Shown: positions 17,175-27,377, counted from the first letter of the stretch. The stretch is DNA of 64,000 bases from Nostocales cyanobacterium LEGE 11386 (GCA_015207155.1 JADEXK010000022.1:1-64000), one strand, 5' to 3'. Notes: generated by a model from the letters alone, not told the origin. Made by a program: numbers and translations.

Positions 17175-17233
17175 TCTGTTGAGATAGTTGTTAGTTTTTA
17201 TTAATTACACAGCAACTAGCAACTCACACGCGA

Positions 17234-18565
17234 ATGCTCATATTGGGATTTTTTCTGGGTTTAGCGGTAGGTATTGGGTTTTGGATTTGGCAACAGATTC
17301 AACTAAACCACTACTTGGCGCGAGTACTCCAACCGTTAACCACTGGTTCTTCCAAGGTGGCGCTGCCGCTAATTTCTAGTTTGCGGCAGAAAATAGTCAA
17401 GGTGAAGCAGGAAAGACAAGATTTGCAGCAGTCGCTGCAAACCTACCAAGACCTGCTAGATTTTGCACCACTGGGATATTTGCAGGTGGATGAAGAAAAT
17501 CAACTGCTGTGGTGCAATCAGCAAGCGCGAGAAATATTGTATCTGCAAAGATGGCAACCAGGACAAGTGCGCTTGTTGCTGGAGTTGGTGAGGTCTTATG
17601 AACTTGATCACTTAATTGAGCAAACTCGTGATTGGCAAAAATCGCAGACTGTAGAGTGGTTATTTCACCCCGCTTGTGATGATGCAGCGCAAATGCCCAA
17701 GATAAAATCCTTGGCCTTGCGAGCTTCTAGTTTACCTTTACCTCATGGACAGGTGGGAGTTTTTCTGGAAAATCGCCAACCACTGCTGGACTTAAATCAA
17801 GAACGCGATCGCTCATTCTCTGATTTAGCTCACGAGTTGAGAACCCCACTGACTTCAATTCGTCTGATTGTCGAAACTTTACAAAACCGCTTAGATCCAC
17901 CTTTAAATCGCTGGGTTAACCGCCTGATGCAGGAAGTTGATCGGCTGATTAATTTGGTGCAAAGCTGGTTGGAACTCACCCAAATGGAAGCAAACCCCAC
18001 CATGCAACTGCAACTTGAAGTGGTGGAAGTGCGATCGCTAATTACATGCGTTTGGGAAACATTAGAACCGTTAACACAAAGGCAGCATCTGTCTCTATCT
18101 TATTCTGGCCCAGAAAATCTTTGGATTAAGGCAGATCCAGCCCGCATTTACCAAGTTTTTCTCAATTTACTAGATAACAGCATTAAATACAGTCCTCCTT
18201 GTACCAGCATTCACGTCCAAGCGAAAATCTTATCCACACAAGATACTCATGGTAGTGATAAAGCTAGTCCAGTTTTAGAAATAAATCTTATTGATTCTGG
18301 AGTAGGTTTTTCGGAAACAGATTTGCCTCATATTTTTGAGCGCTTTTACCGGGGAGATAAAGCAAGGACTCACTCCCCTCTGCCAGATCATAAGTCTACA
18401 GGGGCAATTGTTGGTAATGGTTTGGGTTTAGCGATCGTCCGCCAAATCATTCTTGCTCACGGTGGTTCAATCAAAGCCATGAACCATCCAGAAACTGGTG
18501 GTGCTTGGATGCAACTTCAACTACCTGAAGTTATGGCAAACTCCCAAAGCCAAGATTATAGTTAA
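17234..18565 (+). CDS. sphS: Phosphate-sensing histidine kinase (SphS-like)
   Basis: Membrane histidine kinase of 443 residues: one N-terminal transmembrane helix (3-22), short coiled coil, PAS domain (about 72-175), H box DLAHELRTPLTS, N box LLDNSIKYSP, G1 DSGVGF, F box IFERFYRGDKA and G2 GNGLGLAIV. Architecture (one TM, PAS, HisKA, HATPase) is that of PhoR/SphS. It probably phosphorylates the upstream regulator. Its 3' end overlaps an open frame extending 5' of phoU. Confidence 0.87.
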   Translation: MLILGFFLGLAVGIGFWIWQQIQLNHYLARVLQPLTTGSSKVALPLISSLRQKIVKVKQERQDLQQSLQTYQDLLDFAPLGYLQVDEENQLLWCNQQAREILYLQRWQPGQVRLLLELVRSYELDHLIEQTRDWQKSQTVEWLFHPACDDAAQMPKIKSLALRASSLPLPHGQVGVFLENRQPLLDLNQERDRSFSDLAHELRTPLTSIRLIVETLQNRLDPPLNRWVNRLMQEVDRLINLVQSWLELTQMEANPTMQLQLEVVEVRSLITCVWETLEPLTQRQHLSLSYSGPENLWIKADPARIYQVFLNLLDNSIKYSPPCTSIHVQAKILSTQDTHGSDKASPVLEINLIDSGVGFSETDLPHIFERFYRGDKARTHSPLPDHKSTGAIVGNGLGLAIVRQIILAHGGSIKAMNHPETGGAWMQLQLPEVMANSQSQDYS

Positions 18566-18593
18566 GAATATCTTCACGTTTGAGACCACAAGT

Positions 18594-19268
18594 GTGAAAG
18601 CTGCCCTTTATGATCCCAATTTCAATCCCAAAAGTCCCCAGTTGGCACGTGCTATTAGGCGCTTAGAACGGGATGTATTACGCATGGGAGCTTTGGTGGA
18701 ACAATCTTTTCGCCTCAGCCACCAAGCGCTATTTGCCCGTAATTTGACGGCAGCTGAGGAACTTCCCCGATTAGATAAAAAAATTGATCGCTTTTATCGA
18801 CAAATAGAATCAGACTGTACGGCAATCATGACACTGCAAGCACCTACAGCCCAAGATTTGCGCTGCTTGAGTGCTTTTATGCAGTTGGTGCGGGACTTAG
18901 AGCGTATTGGAGATTACGCCGAAGATTTAGCAGAAATTGCTATTAAAATATTTCCTTATCCGCCTCATACTTCTTTACCAGAAATTGAACACATGTCCCA
19001 CCATGCACAAGCAATGCTAGCGACTAGCTTAAAAGCTTTGGCAGATTTGGATGAAATTGGTGGGCGAGGTTTAAAGCACTTAGATGATGCTGTAGATAGT
19101 GCCTATGATCGCGTTTATCAGACTTTAGCCCAACAACGCGATGTGCCTGGGGTAGTTGAACCAATTTTGTTGTTAGCACTAGTAATTCGTTGTCTAGAAC
19201 GGATGGCAGATCATGCCACTAACATCGGTCAAAGAGTAGCATACATTGTCACCGGTCAACGTACTTAG
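18594..19268 (+). CDS. phoU: Phosphate signalling regulator PhoU
   Basis: Helical PhoU-family protein, about 224 residues, with two similar three-helix repeats (RRLERDVLRMGALVEQSF and HHAQAMLATSLKALADLD; RDLERIGDYAEDLAEI and RCLERMADHATNIGQRV, the metal-binding motif). It normally restrains the kinase under phosphate sufficiency. A longer frame from 18498 overlaps sphS and would add 32 unrelated residues; the GTG at 18594 fits the family better. A strong terminator follows. Confidence 0.85.
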   Translation: MKAALYDPNFNPKSPQLARAIRRLERDVLRMGALVEQSFRLSHQALFARNLTAAEELPRLDKKIDRFYRQIESDCTAIMTLQAPTAQDLRCLSAFMQLVRDLERIGDYAEDLAEIAIKIFPYPPHTSLPEIEHMSHHAQAMLATSLKALADLDEIGGRGLKHLDDAVDSAYDRVYQTLAQQRDVPGVVEPILLLALVIRCLERMADHATNIGQRVAYIVTGQRT

Positions 19269-19291
19269 TTAACTCTTAAGGATGAGGAATT

Positions 19292-19330
19292 GAGGATTGG
19301 TAAGTGAGTATGTTACCAATCCTCTTTTTT
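19292..19330 (+). terminator. Intrinsic terminator of the sphR-sphS-phoU operon
   Basis: Perfect 12-bp stem GAGGATTGGTAA (19292-19303) with TTACCAATCCTC (19313-19324), then six T. Confidence 0.85.
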
Positions 19331-19616
19331 CTTTGTTTATTTTTTTATATAAAAAAATCTCATTACTTATAGCAGTTGCCACATAGCTGAGGACATAAAC
19401 CAAGTATCAAACCCAGACACCAAAGGATTTCCAGGACTATCCCCTATCCCCTGCTATCAATATTGTTTGCCAAAATACAAAAATTAAAAATTTGTTAACT
19501 AACATACACTTCACTAAATGATTACCTTTTCTTAAACTTGCACGACTACAGTAATCACATACAGTATTTATACTGTTTTTTATTTTACAAATGATGATTC
19601 TCGTGTAATCAAATTA
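19331..19616. other. Upstream region of phoX
   Basis: AT-rich leader. It holds the weak Pho-box candidates listed separately and no open frame of note. Confidence 0.5.
19494..19538 (+). promoter_or_regulatory. Candidate Pho-box half-sites upstream of phoX
   Basis: GTTAACTA (19494-19501) and CTTAAACT (19531-19538) resemble the PyTTAAPyPy(T/A) half-sites bound by SphR in cyanobacteria. The expected regular spacing of three adjacent repeats is not met, so this is weak. Confidence 0.2.
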
Positions 19617-21830
19617 ATGAGTATCGCACGCCGGGATTTCTTACTGTTGATTGGGGGTAGCACAAGTGCATTAGCACTGGGTTCTCTTACAAGTTGTGAG
19701 CAAAATACTACAACGCAGCAAGTAAGCACATCATCAATTGGGGAAATAAAATTTTCTTTTCAACCTATTAAAGGGCCAATTCCCTTAGAAACAGCAGGTT
19801 TTTTACCAGAACAACAGCAAGCAGAATACAGTACCTATGAAGTGGTAGATGATTTGGTACTACCAGCAGGCTTTCAATATCAGGTGATTGCGGCTTGGGG
19901 TGATCAAGTAGGTGATGCTCGTTTTGGTTATAACAACGATTACTTGTCTTTTGTGCCCACAGCAGAAAACAACGGATATCTCTCAGTTAATTTTGAATAT
20001 ATCAGTGCCATCCCCTGGATGCAAACTTATGAGCAAGTAATTGGGAAATCACTGCCCTTTGCAGCTGTAAAAGCTGCCTTAAAAGCACAATCATTAGGGA
20101 AAGCAGAAATAAATGCTTATGCTTTGCCAGATAGCGACCCTATCAAAGCCCAAATTCGCGAAATTTGTGAACAAGCGCTGTTAGATCAAGGATTGGGTGT
20201 AATATCAATTCGCCAAACAGGTAGTGGCAAGTGGGAGCGAACCAATTCCCCAAATGATAGGCGGATCAGTGGCATTTCTGGCTGGGAAGATGGACGGTAT
20301 TTAACAGCAACAGGCCCTGCTGTCGCCGTATTTCGCAAACAGCAGGGACAAGGATATATTGACCAGCTAGGCGATCGCATCATCGGTACTTTTGCTAACT
20401 GCGCTGGAGGGACAACACCTTGGGGTACAGTTCTGAGTGCAGAAGAAAACTTTCAAGCACAAGTCGCAGAACCTGTGTATGCTGATGGTACTTCTTTTGA
20501 CCCCAGTCACCGGGCGTTTGCTTTGGATGACGAAGAATTTTATGGACAAGGGAATGTTTTTGGTTTAGCTGGTAATAAATATGGCTGGATTGTGGAAGTT
20601 GATCCAGCTAACCCCCAGGACTATGGGACAAAACACACCTGGATGGGACGTTACCGCCACGAAGCTGTGGGTGTGCGGGTAGAAACCGGGAAACCACTGG
20701 CATTTTATTCGGGATGCGATCGCCGGGGAGGTCATGTCTACAAATTTGTCAGCCGCGATCGGGTAACTGACCCCAAAGACAAAGCTAACTCCCAGCTATT
20801 GCAACAGGGGATGCTTTATGCTGCCAAATTTAACTCTGATGGTACTGGTCGCTGGATACCACTAAAAGCAGACACACCCATTGATCCAGATATTCCTAGC
20901 AATATTGCGGGGAACGTTATCAGGCTACCCATCGGCCCCAAAGTCCAGCCATCAGAACCGATGAACAATGGTTATCTTGCCGTCACCAATGACCAGGAAA
21001 TTACAAAGTTTAAACAAAAATATCAACAGCTCGGTGAACTTTACATCGGCAATCCCGAAGAAAAACAAGGTGCAATTTTAATTGATGCACACTATGCCGC
21101 TAATACTGTTGGCGCCACCTGCACAGCACGTCCAGAAGACACAGTAATTGCTACTAATGGGGATCTCTACATTGCCTTTACCTCTGGTTCTCCCGATCAA
21201 GCAGGCGGCCCTGATCTCCGGGTATTTAAAAGTCCCAAAGGTGAAGCACCTTATGACTATGGTTGGATCATGCGCTTAAGCGAAGATAATAATGATCCAT
21301 CTGCGAGTACTTTTCGTTGGCAAATGCTAGCCACAGGAGGTGAACCAGCAGCAGGTGGTATGGGTTTTGCTAACCCAGATAATTTATTGCTAGATGCTCA
21401 AGCAAATTTATGGATGGTAACAGACATTTCTACGGCAAAACTCAACAATTCCGTAAAAAATCGCACCAATGACCAAGGTAAAGCCGTAAATTTATCTGGA
21501 TTATTTGGTAACAATGCCATTTGGTTTCTTCCCACCCGTGGCGCAGATGCAGGTAAAGCTTTTTTGTTTGGTATTGGCCCTATGGAATGTGAAACCACCG
21601 GGCCTTGCTTGACCCCAGATCAAAAAACAATGTTTCTGTCGATACAACACCCAGGAGAAACCAATGGTATGAGAAAAAATCAAGCAACAGAAGTAAAAGA
21701 ATTTTTAGTTACTAACACATTAGGTGAAGAATTTTGGCAAATCCGCCAAGTCCCCATTGGTTCTAATTGGCCTAGTAAAACTCCCAACGCTCCACCTAAA
21801 CCAGGAGTAGTTGCTGTTATGAAACTTTGA
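19617..21830 (+). CDS. phoX: PhoX-family alkaline phosphatase (DUF839), Tat-exported
   Basis: Calcium/iron-dependent phosphomonoesterase that releases phosphate from organic esters outside the cytoplasmic membrane. The 737-residue protein begins with a twin-arginine signal (MSIARRDFLLL) and a possible lipobox (LTSC), so it may be a Tat-exported lipoprotein. Family motifs seen include NFEYIS near 125, SAEENFQ, GRYRHEAVGV, YSGCDRRGGHVYKFVS and FANPDNL. It lies right after the phosphate-sensing operon, which supports phosphate-starvation control. Confidence 0.9.
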   Translation: MSIARRDFLLLIGGSTSALALGSLTSCEQNTTTQQVSTSSIGEIKFSFQPIKGPIPLETAGFLPEQQQAEYSTYEVVDDLVLPAGFQYQVIAAWGDQVGDARFGYNNDYLSFVPTAENNGYLSVNFEYISAIPWMQTYEQVIGKSLPFAAVKAALKAQSLGKAEINAYALPDSDPIKAQIREICEQALLDQGLGVISIRQTGSGKWERTNSPNDRRISGISGWEDGRYLTATGPAVAVFRKQQGQGYIDQLGDRIIGTFANCAGGTTPWGTVLSAEENFQAQVAEPVYADGTSFDPSHRAFALDDEEFYGQGNVFGLAGNKYGWIVEVDPANPQDYGTKHTWMGRYRHEAVGVRVETGKPLAFYSGCDRRGGHVYKFVSRDRVTDPKDKANSQLLQQGMLYAAKFNSDGTGRWIPLKADTPIDPDIPSNIAGNVIRLPIGPKVQPSEPMNNGYLAVTNDQEITKFKQKYQQLGELYIGNPEEKQGAILIDAHYAANTVGATCTARPEDTVIATNGDLYIAFTSGSPDQAGGPDLRVFKSPKGEAPYDYGWIMRLSEDNNDPSASTFRWQMLATGGEPAAGGMGFANPDNLLLDAQANLWMVTDISTAKLNNSVKNRTNDQGKAVNLSGLFGNNAIWFLPTRGADAGKAFLFGIGPMECETTGPCLTPDQKTMFLSIQHPGETNGMRKNQATEVKEFLVTNTLGEEFWQIRQVPIGSNWPSKTPNAPPKPGVVAVMKL

Positions 21831-22080
21831 GTGAATTATGACCCTAATAAATAAATTATATATGCAAAATGTTTTTGAAAATGCAGATTACCCAATCTAT
21901 GAACCAATATATATATGTTTAAATCTATAATATTATCAGGATAATTATATTAAACTTATTTGCCTTTGCAATTAAGTTTGATAATTTTTACCCGAAATTT
22001 TTCCATTGACCAATTAACAATAATTATTTTCGATAACATCAAATCAATCCAGCATTTCAACTCCTAACAACACCTTCATA

Positions 22081-22710
22081 ATGTCTTCTACCAGTCTTAC
22101 ATCAAACTTGCCTAATGTATCAAATCACTCCACACTGAGTGAACAATTACCTCAACATCTATTTACCCGTAGAGAGGTAATTCCGCTCCGTAATGATATA
22201 CTTTGGCGCATTGAGCGCGGGGCAGTTCGTACCTTAACTTGGAGTGAAGATGGTACTTTTATTACTCTGGGTTATTGGGGAATTGGTGACCTGATTGGAT
22301 ATCCTTTATCCAAAGTCAATCCTTACCAAATTGAATGTCTCACAAGCGTGGAGGTGAGCATTATACCATCTCATTTATGGTATATAGATATCAATGCTTT
22401 TTTGTCTCATATTCAACATTCAGAAGAGCTGTTAAGTATTGTGCATCTTAAACCAATGTCGCTACGTTTGGAAAAATTTTTGCTGTGGTTAAGCGAGAAA
22501 TTTGGACGTGATGTAGAACAGGGTAAGTTGATTGATTTGAACATCACACATCAGGAAATATCTGAAGTTTTAAATACAACTCGTGTGACAGTAACACGAC
22601 TATTACGGCAATTTGAAGAACAAGGTTATTTGTTACGTTACAAGCGGCGGATTATTCTGCGTTCACCAAATAAAATAATCAAAAATCTGGTTGAAAAAAA
22701 TGCCTATTGA
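22081..22710 (+). CDS. Crp/Fnr family transcriptional regulator
   Basis: A 209-residue regulator with an N-terminal cyclic-nucleotide-binding-like beta roll (residues about 25-110) and a C-terminal Crp-type helix-turn-helix (LNITHQEISEVLNTTRVTVTRLLRQFEEQGYL). The cNMP pocket signature (RxA phosphate-binding cassette) is not visible, so it may not bind cAMP. It is encoded 121 bases upstream of the porin on the same strand. Target genes unknown. Confidence 0.85.
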   Translation: MSSTSLTSNLPNVSNHSTLSEQLPQHLFTRREVIPLRNDILWRIERGAVRTLTWSEDGTFITLGYWGIGDLIGYPLSKVNPYQIECLTSVEVSIIPSHLWYIDINAFLSHIQHSEELLSIVHLKPMSLRLEKFLLWLSEKFGRDVEQGKLIDLNITHQEISEVLNTTRVTVTRLLRQFEEQGYLLRYKRRIILRSPNKIIKNLVEKNAY

Positions 22711-22831
22711 CTTGTGCCAAGCAACATAGATCTGGTATATTCATTACTGAAAATATGAGTAAATTCTCTTAACAAACTGAGAATTTATCCAAGATTTCAA
22801 ATTTAGTTGGTGTGAGTGAAAGCAAAAAGTT

Positions 22832-24454
22832 ATGACAAACCTACTCTGGAATGTGCTGAAAGTCAGCCCAGTTATTGCTGCAACATTCTTGACTGCTAAC
22901 AGTGCCTTAGCTGCTGAAGTTAATGAACAAGTGACAAATGAGCCGGTAACAAATGTTTCTCAGTTGTCTCAAGAAACCAACAACATTGGTCAGGTAACAT
23001 CTGTATCTCAATTTTCTGATGTGCAGCCTACAGATTGGGCATTCCAAGCATTGCAATCTCTAGTTGAGCGTTACGGTTGTATTGCAGGTTATCCCAACGG
23101 CACATATCGTGGTAACCGAGCTTTAACTCGCTATGAATTTGCCGCAGGTTTGAATGCTTGCTTAGACCGAGTTAATGAACTGATTGCCACAGCAACCGCC
23201 GATGTAGTTACCAGAGAAGACCTAGCTACATTACAGCGCTTGCAAGAAGAATTTTCTGCTGAATTAGCCACCCTGCGTGGTCGTGTAGATTCTCTAGAAG
23301 CTCGGACTGCGGAATTAGAAGCCAATCAATTCTCCACCACCACCAAGTTAAGAGGTGAGGCTATCTTTGCTCTAGCTAATGCTTTTGGTGATGAAAGAGC
23401 AGGCGGTGGCGACCTCCAAGACAACACCATCTTAGCTAACCGAGCGCGTCTGAGTTTTGAAAGCAGCTTTACAGGACGAGACAAATTACAGATTCGTTTG
23501 CAAGCTCGTAACATTACCCAATTTGACGGCGGAAGCAGCACCAGACCAAATGTCACTGGTACCAGCATGACCCGGTTGGGCTTTGATGGTAGCAACAATA
23601 ACAACGTTGAAGTTGATAAAGTCAACTACGAATTCAACCTGAGTGACGCGCTGCGAGTTAAGGTTGATGCTTTTGGTGCTGAGATATGGAATAACACTAA
23701 TGTGTTCAACCCGGACTTCAGAAGTAGTGGTTCAGGTGCTATATCTCGCTACGGTCGTTTTAGCCCCATTTATCGCGCATCATCTCCTGGTGGTGCTGGT
23801 TTGACTTTGACATTTAATCCCGGAGGACCTCTTAGTTTCACAGGCGCTTATCTTGCACCCAGAGCTAATAACCCCACCGATGATAATGGTCTGTTCGACG
23901 GGGCTAACGCATTCTTCGGTCAAATAGACTTCAAACCTAGCGAAGCTTTAAACTTAGGTTTTACCTACTCTCGCACTTATCAGAACTCTGCCAACGGTAT
24001 AAATCTGTTCGGTAGCCAAGGTAGTGCTATTGCCAACAACCCTTTTAATAACGCTGCTACCACGGCCAACAATTACAGTATTCAGGCTAACTTCCGACCC
24101 AGTCCTAGGATTGGAATTGGCGGTTGGGTAGGTTATACTGAAGCTAGCGCGGAAACTGGTGGTGGCGGAAATGCAGATATTTGGTACTGGGCTGCTAATC
24201 TAGGTATTAGAGACTTTGGTAGAGAGGGCAACTTACTAGGTGTAATCTTTGGACAACCACCAAGAGCAGCAGGTGGTAGTGGACTTGCTGCTGTTGATAG
24301 TGACACCTCTTATCACTTAGAAGGTCTTTATAGAGTGAGAGTTAGCAGTAATCTTTCCATTACTCCTGGTTTGCTAGTAATCTTTAACCCTGAACACAAC
24401 GATAATAACGACACCATCTATGTAGGTACACTACGTACTACTTTCAGTTTCTAA
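22832..24454 (+). CDS. Iron-uptake porin (SLH domain plus OprB-like beta barrel)
   Basis: Outer-membrane porin of 540 residues. Signal peptide (about 1-28, SALAAE cleavage), one SLH domain (about 60-115: VSQFSDVQPTDWAF, GYPNGTYRGNRALTRYEFAAGLN) for wall anchoring, a coiled coil (about 125-165) and a C-terminal beta barrel ending in Phe (TTFSF), as needed for barrel assembly. This is the cyanobacterial Som/iron-uptake-porin family. Followed by a strong terminator. Confidence 0.92.
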   Translation: MTNLLWNVLKVSPVIAATFLTANSALAAEVNEQVTNEPVTNVSQLSQETNNIGQVTSVSQFSDVQPTDWAFQALQSLVERYGCIAGYPNGTYRGNRALTRYEFAAGLNACLDRVNELIATATADVVTREDLATLQRLQEEFSAELATLRGRVDSLEARTAELEANQFSTTTKLRGEAIFALANAFGDERAGGGDLQDNTILANRARLSFESSFTGRDKLQIRLQARNITQFDGGSSTRPNVTGTSMTRLGFDGSNNNNVEVDKVNYEFNLSDALRVKVDAFGAEIWNNTNVFNPDFRSSGSGAISRYGRFSPIYRASSPGGAGLTLTFNPGGPLSFTGAYLAPRANNPTDDNGLFDGANAFFGQIDFKPSEALNLGFTYSRTYQNSANGINLFGSQGSAIANNPFNNAATTANNYSIQANFRPSPRIGIGGWVGYTEASAETGGGGNADIWYWAANLGIRDFGREGNLLGVIFGQPPRAAGGSGLAAVDSDTSYHLEGLYRVRVSSNLSITPGLLVIFNPEHNDNNDTIYVGTLRTTFSF

Positions 24455-24488
24455 AACTGTTGTTGGGTTAGAAATTAATTAGATAATT

Positions 24489-24518
24489 AAAAGCTCGCCT
24501 TGAGGCGGGCTTTTAATT
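24489..24518 (+). terminator. Intrinsic terminator of the porin gene
   Basis: Eleven-bp stem (24489-24499 with 24504-24514, one G-U) closed by TTGA, flanked by A and T runs, so it may work in both directions for the porin and the convergent zinc-ribbon gene. Confidence 0.88.
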
Positions 24519-24521
24519 TAG

Positions 24522-24782
24522 TTATGTAGGATGACAATCTCGCTGATTAGGTATATCTGCTGGTGGACGATCGCTACTCCAAGCCCACCAAACATGACCA
24601 CACTGACAATTGTAAAACTCCTGCCATTTGCGACGATGGTCTTCTGTAATTACAGGCGATCGCCTATTAATCCAAACTTGTAGTGCTTCGAGGCTACTGG
24701 CGTGACAACTAGGACAGCAAAACTTGTAGGCGTGAACGGCTTGATTCGTCCATTTAGGTGGGATGGGAGCAAAAGCGTCCAT
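24522..24782 (-). CDS. Small zinc-ribbon-like protein
   Basis: An 86-residue protein with two Cys pairs, FCCPSCHASS and NCQCGHVWW, spaced as in a zinc ribbon. Trp-rich between them (VWINRR, RKWQEFYNC). It resembles conserved cyanobacterial hypothetical proteins; no function recognised. Convergent with the porin gene, sharing its terminator. Confidence 0.65.
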   Translation of the reverse strand: MDAFAPIPPKWTNQAVHAYKFCCPSCHASSLEALQVWINRRSPVITEDHRRKWQEFYNCQCGHVWWAWSSDRPPADIPNQRDCHPT

Positions 24783-24992
24783 GTAATATTAATTCGTAAT
24801 TAAGAAGGGTAAAGCTGGTTAACTATTGTTGTTACATATACCACGCTCATCATAATAGAATACACAAGTATGTCACAGGATGACGTTCGCTGTACAAATG
24901 CAAACGTTAGTTCACTTTTGGGAGACCCACATATAGTAATTGTCTCACCACCTGCGAAGACTGAGAAAAAATCACGGTTGGTTCACAGTTAG

Positions 24993-25033
24993 TAACTGTG
25001 AACCCTAAATTACGAATTATGAATTACGAATTA
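24993..25033. repeat. 'aattacgaatt' filler repeats
   Basis: AATTACGAATTATGAATTACGAATT-type tandem array ending five bases before the DUF3318 start. The same words recur at 46760-46800 and 46885-46920. Confidence 0.7.
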
Positions 25034-25038
25034 TTTTC

Positions 25039-25641
25039 ATGGAGCCAAGGGTTGAAATTCGCCGTTTGTTAGATGTGATGCCTGCTTCTAGTCGGATGAC
25101 AACAAAGATTGTGAGCAAGCCAGAGCAATCACAGGTGATCGATGCTGCTTTTCCTTTACCTTGGAATCGGGATCGTCCTATATATATTAATTTCGATTTG
25201 TGGTTTCGTCTGACGAAGGCACAACGAGATTTATTGTTATTACAGAAAATTAGCTGGTTGATGGGGGTAAAGTGGTTTAAACCCGATATTTATCAAGGTG
25301 TGGTACTGGCAGGCTTGTTGGCGGGATTAGTAGAATCAGCACAGGCGGATGCCGTGGGTGTGGCTGTAGCTGGGGGATTAAGTGCGATCGCTTTGGTTCG
25401 CATTTGGCGGACTAACAAATCCCCAGACTCAGAGTTAAACGCCGATGTAGCAGCAATTCGGGTAGCCCAACGGCGGGGTTATTCAGAAACTGAAGCTGCC
25501 CAGCATTTATTGTCTGCGATTGAGGCGATCGCCAATATCGAAGGAAATTCTGTTAATTTTACTGAATTGATTCGTTGTCAAAATTTACGGGCGATCGCTG
25601 GGTTATCATCGGTGGGTGTGCCTCAAAGTTATCAAAATTAA
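25039..25641 (+). CDS. DUF3318 domain-containing protein
   Basis: A 200-residue protein matching the cyanobacterial DUF3318 family: N-terminal RRLLDVMPASSRM, a central FPLPWNRDRPIYINFDLW, then two short hydrophobic helices (about 95-125) and an Ala-rich helical end. Function unknown, possibly membrane-associated. The start lies directly behind 'aattacgaatt' filler repeats and has no clear ribosome site. Confidence 0.8.
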   Translation: MEPRVEIRRLLDVMPASSRMTTKIVSKPEQSQVIDAAFPLPWNRDRPIYINFDLWFRLTKAQRDLLLLQKISWLMGVKWFKPDIYQGVVLAGLLAGLVESAQADAVGVAVAGGLSAIALVRIWRTNKSPDSELNADVAAIRVAQRRGYSETEAAQHLLSAIEAIANIEGNSVNFTELIRCQNLRAIAGLSSVGVPQSYQN

Positions 25642-25661
25642 TTACCTGCCTCGCCCGTCAG

Positions 25662-27377
25662 CTATCTACATCGATATAATTTATACTCGTAACCATCTAC
25701 TGCTGGCAAAGCTTGGGTATCAGTAGCACATTTTTTGGCTGCTGCGGCTACAGGGGCATGAAAATTCACCAGCCACAAGTCAAACGGTCGTGGTAACGTC
25801 TTTAAGGTATTTTCTAGAGTCTTCGTGGCAGTATTAGGGTCTTGGTCTTGATGGGCTAGAAGAAACAGAGGAGATGGAGAAGGTGAATTTTGCATTTTCC
25901 ATTCCCTTGCTACCCCCATCATTTCACCAATGTGGACATGAGTTATTTGGGTAGTAGCGATGAGTGCTGGAACTGGAGATGTTTGCTGAATCAGTTGTAC
26001 AAACAAATCAGGGCGGTAGTATTTTTGATAACCAAGATTGCCCACAACGGTCACAGCACTGAAAAATCCCATCAGCCAAATGAGGATCACAGCTTTCTTA
26101 CCAGTGATACCCCATCTATTTATATTGCCACCACGCCAACAAACTGCGAGACTCGCTCCTAATAAAACTATGACTGCGGGAAAATAAACAAAATTGTAAC
26201 GAGCGCCCCGTGTCAGATCAATGCCGAGAAAGTAGGTAAAGATAAAAAATAAAGCGATCGCTCCTAAAACAACCACGGTCAAAACTTGAGTCATCAACCG
26301 ATGCTCTGATTGCTGCATCTGCACCTGAAAACTACGAACTAAAATCGGTACTACCCAAATTAAGAAAATCAGCATTACCACCCCAGAAGCAATCACAATT
26401 CCTAGCTGTGGTGCTTCCACTGGGAGCAAGTAAAGCATGGTTACCCAGGCGGCGATCGCTTGAAAAATTGGGCTGATCCAAGCAAATCCTACTCGTGGTT
26501 GCTGAATCCATTCTGTTAATTTACTACCATAGCTATTCTGTAAAAATACAGGTAACCAAACTAATCCTGCCACAAAAGTACCAGCAGCAACAGCATAGAT
26601 ACGCTGCCAGAGAGGGGAAAAAAAGAGAGAAAACTTTTCCCTGGTCTGGTTTTGCTGCCAAGCCAGAAAAATTATCACCACAGCTTCTGTAAAGAGGGTG
26701 AGAGCGAAGAAGTAATGAGTAGCAATACCCAAAGCATTAATTACTACCCAAGCAATGACTAGAGAAATCGGTAATTGAGTACGATTTTGCAGATGACGTG
26801 TGGCAATTACCAAACAAGCCAAGGAAGCAATCACCCACAAAATAGCCAAAGTGTAATGACGCGCTTCTTGTGCGAGAAAAATACCGAAGGGTGATACTGT
26901 CATCATGGCAGCAGCTAAATGACTGACCAAGCTTGAGCGAAAGGTCAACCAGGCCAAGGCATAAATAGCAGGGATGGATACCGCACCGAAAACAGCAGCC
27001 AGCGATCGCGCTCCCCATAATGAAACTAGACCGCCTTGTGTGGGAAATAACTGCACCCACCAGTGAGTGAGGAAAAAGTAAAACGGAGGATGGTTAGTTT
27101 CTTGACTCAGGTGTGTCCATACGTCTTGAATGTTGGCAGCTGCTTGTGGTTGTAGTGGCTGTAAGAGGATATCAGATGCGATCGCTTGGTCTAGGGGTAC
27201 TGTGAAAAAACTATTACCCAGGCTAAACACCAAAGTAGAAAACTCATCAGTCCAAGGAGGTTTTCCCGTTAAATTGGCTAAACGCAAGCTGATACCGATG
27301 ATCAACCAAATCAGCAATAGCAGAGGATGAAACCAGCGAGCCGAGACAGTAGAAGGCCAATTATTAGACAAATACAT
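25662..27377 (-). CDS. Glycosyltransferase family 39-like membrane protein
   Basis: A 571-residue polytopic protein with about eleven hydrophobic helices. The first extracytoplasmic loop contains PPWTDEFSTLVFS (the acidic residues expected of GT-C enzymes) and NHPPFYFFLTHWW, both characteristic of PMT/ArnT-type GT39 enzymes that use lipid-linked sugars. A soluble C-terminal tail carries the end. Acceptor unknown. It may act with the GT2-GtrA protein encoded upstream on the same strand, which could make the lipid-linked sugar donor. Confidence 0.82.
   Translation of the reverse strand: MYLSNNWPSTVSARWFHPLLLLIWLIIGISLRLANLTGKPPWTDEFSTLVFSLGNSFFTVPLDQAIASDILLQPLQPQAAANIQDVWTHLSQETNHPPFYFFLTHWWVQLFPTQGGLVSLWGARSLAAVFGAVSIPAIYALAWLTFRSSLVSHLAAAMMTVSPFGIFLAQEARHYTLAILWVIASLACLVIATRHLQNRTQLPISLVIAWVVINALGIATHYFFALTLFTEAVVIIFLAWQQNQTREKFSLFFSPLWQRIYAVAAGTFVAGLVWLPVFLQNSYGSKLTEWIQQPRVGFAWISPIFQAIAAWVTMLYLLPVEAPQLGIVIASGVVMLIFLIWVVPILVRSFQVQMQQSEHRLMTQVLTVVVLGAIALFFIFTYFLGIDLTRGARYNFVYFPAVIVLLGASLAVCWRGGNINRWGITGKKAVILIWLMGFFSAVTVVGNLGYQKYYRPDLFVQLIQQTSPVPALIATTQITHVHIGEMMGVAREWKMQNSPSPSPLFLLAHQDQDPNTATKTLENTLKTLPRPFDLWLVNFHAPVAAAAKKCATDTQALPAVDGYEYKLYRCR

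Noticed and set aside
18498..18593. Extended start of phoU overlapping sphS
   Set aside because: The added 32 residues have no PhoU similarity; GTG at 18594 fits family length.
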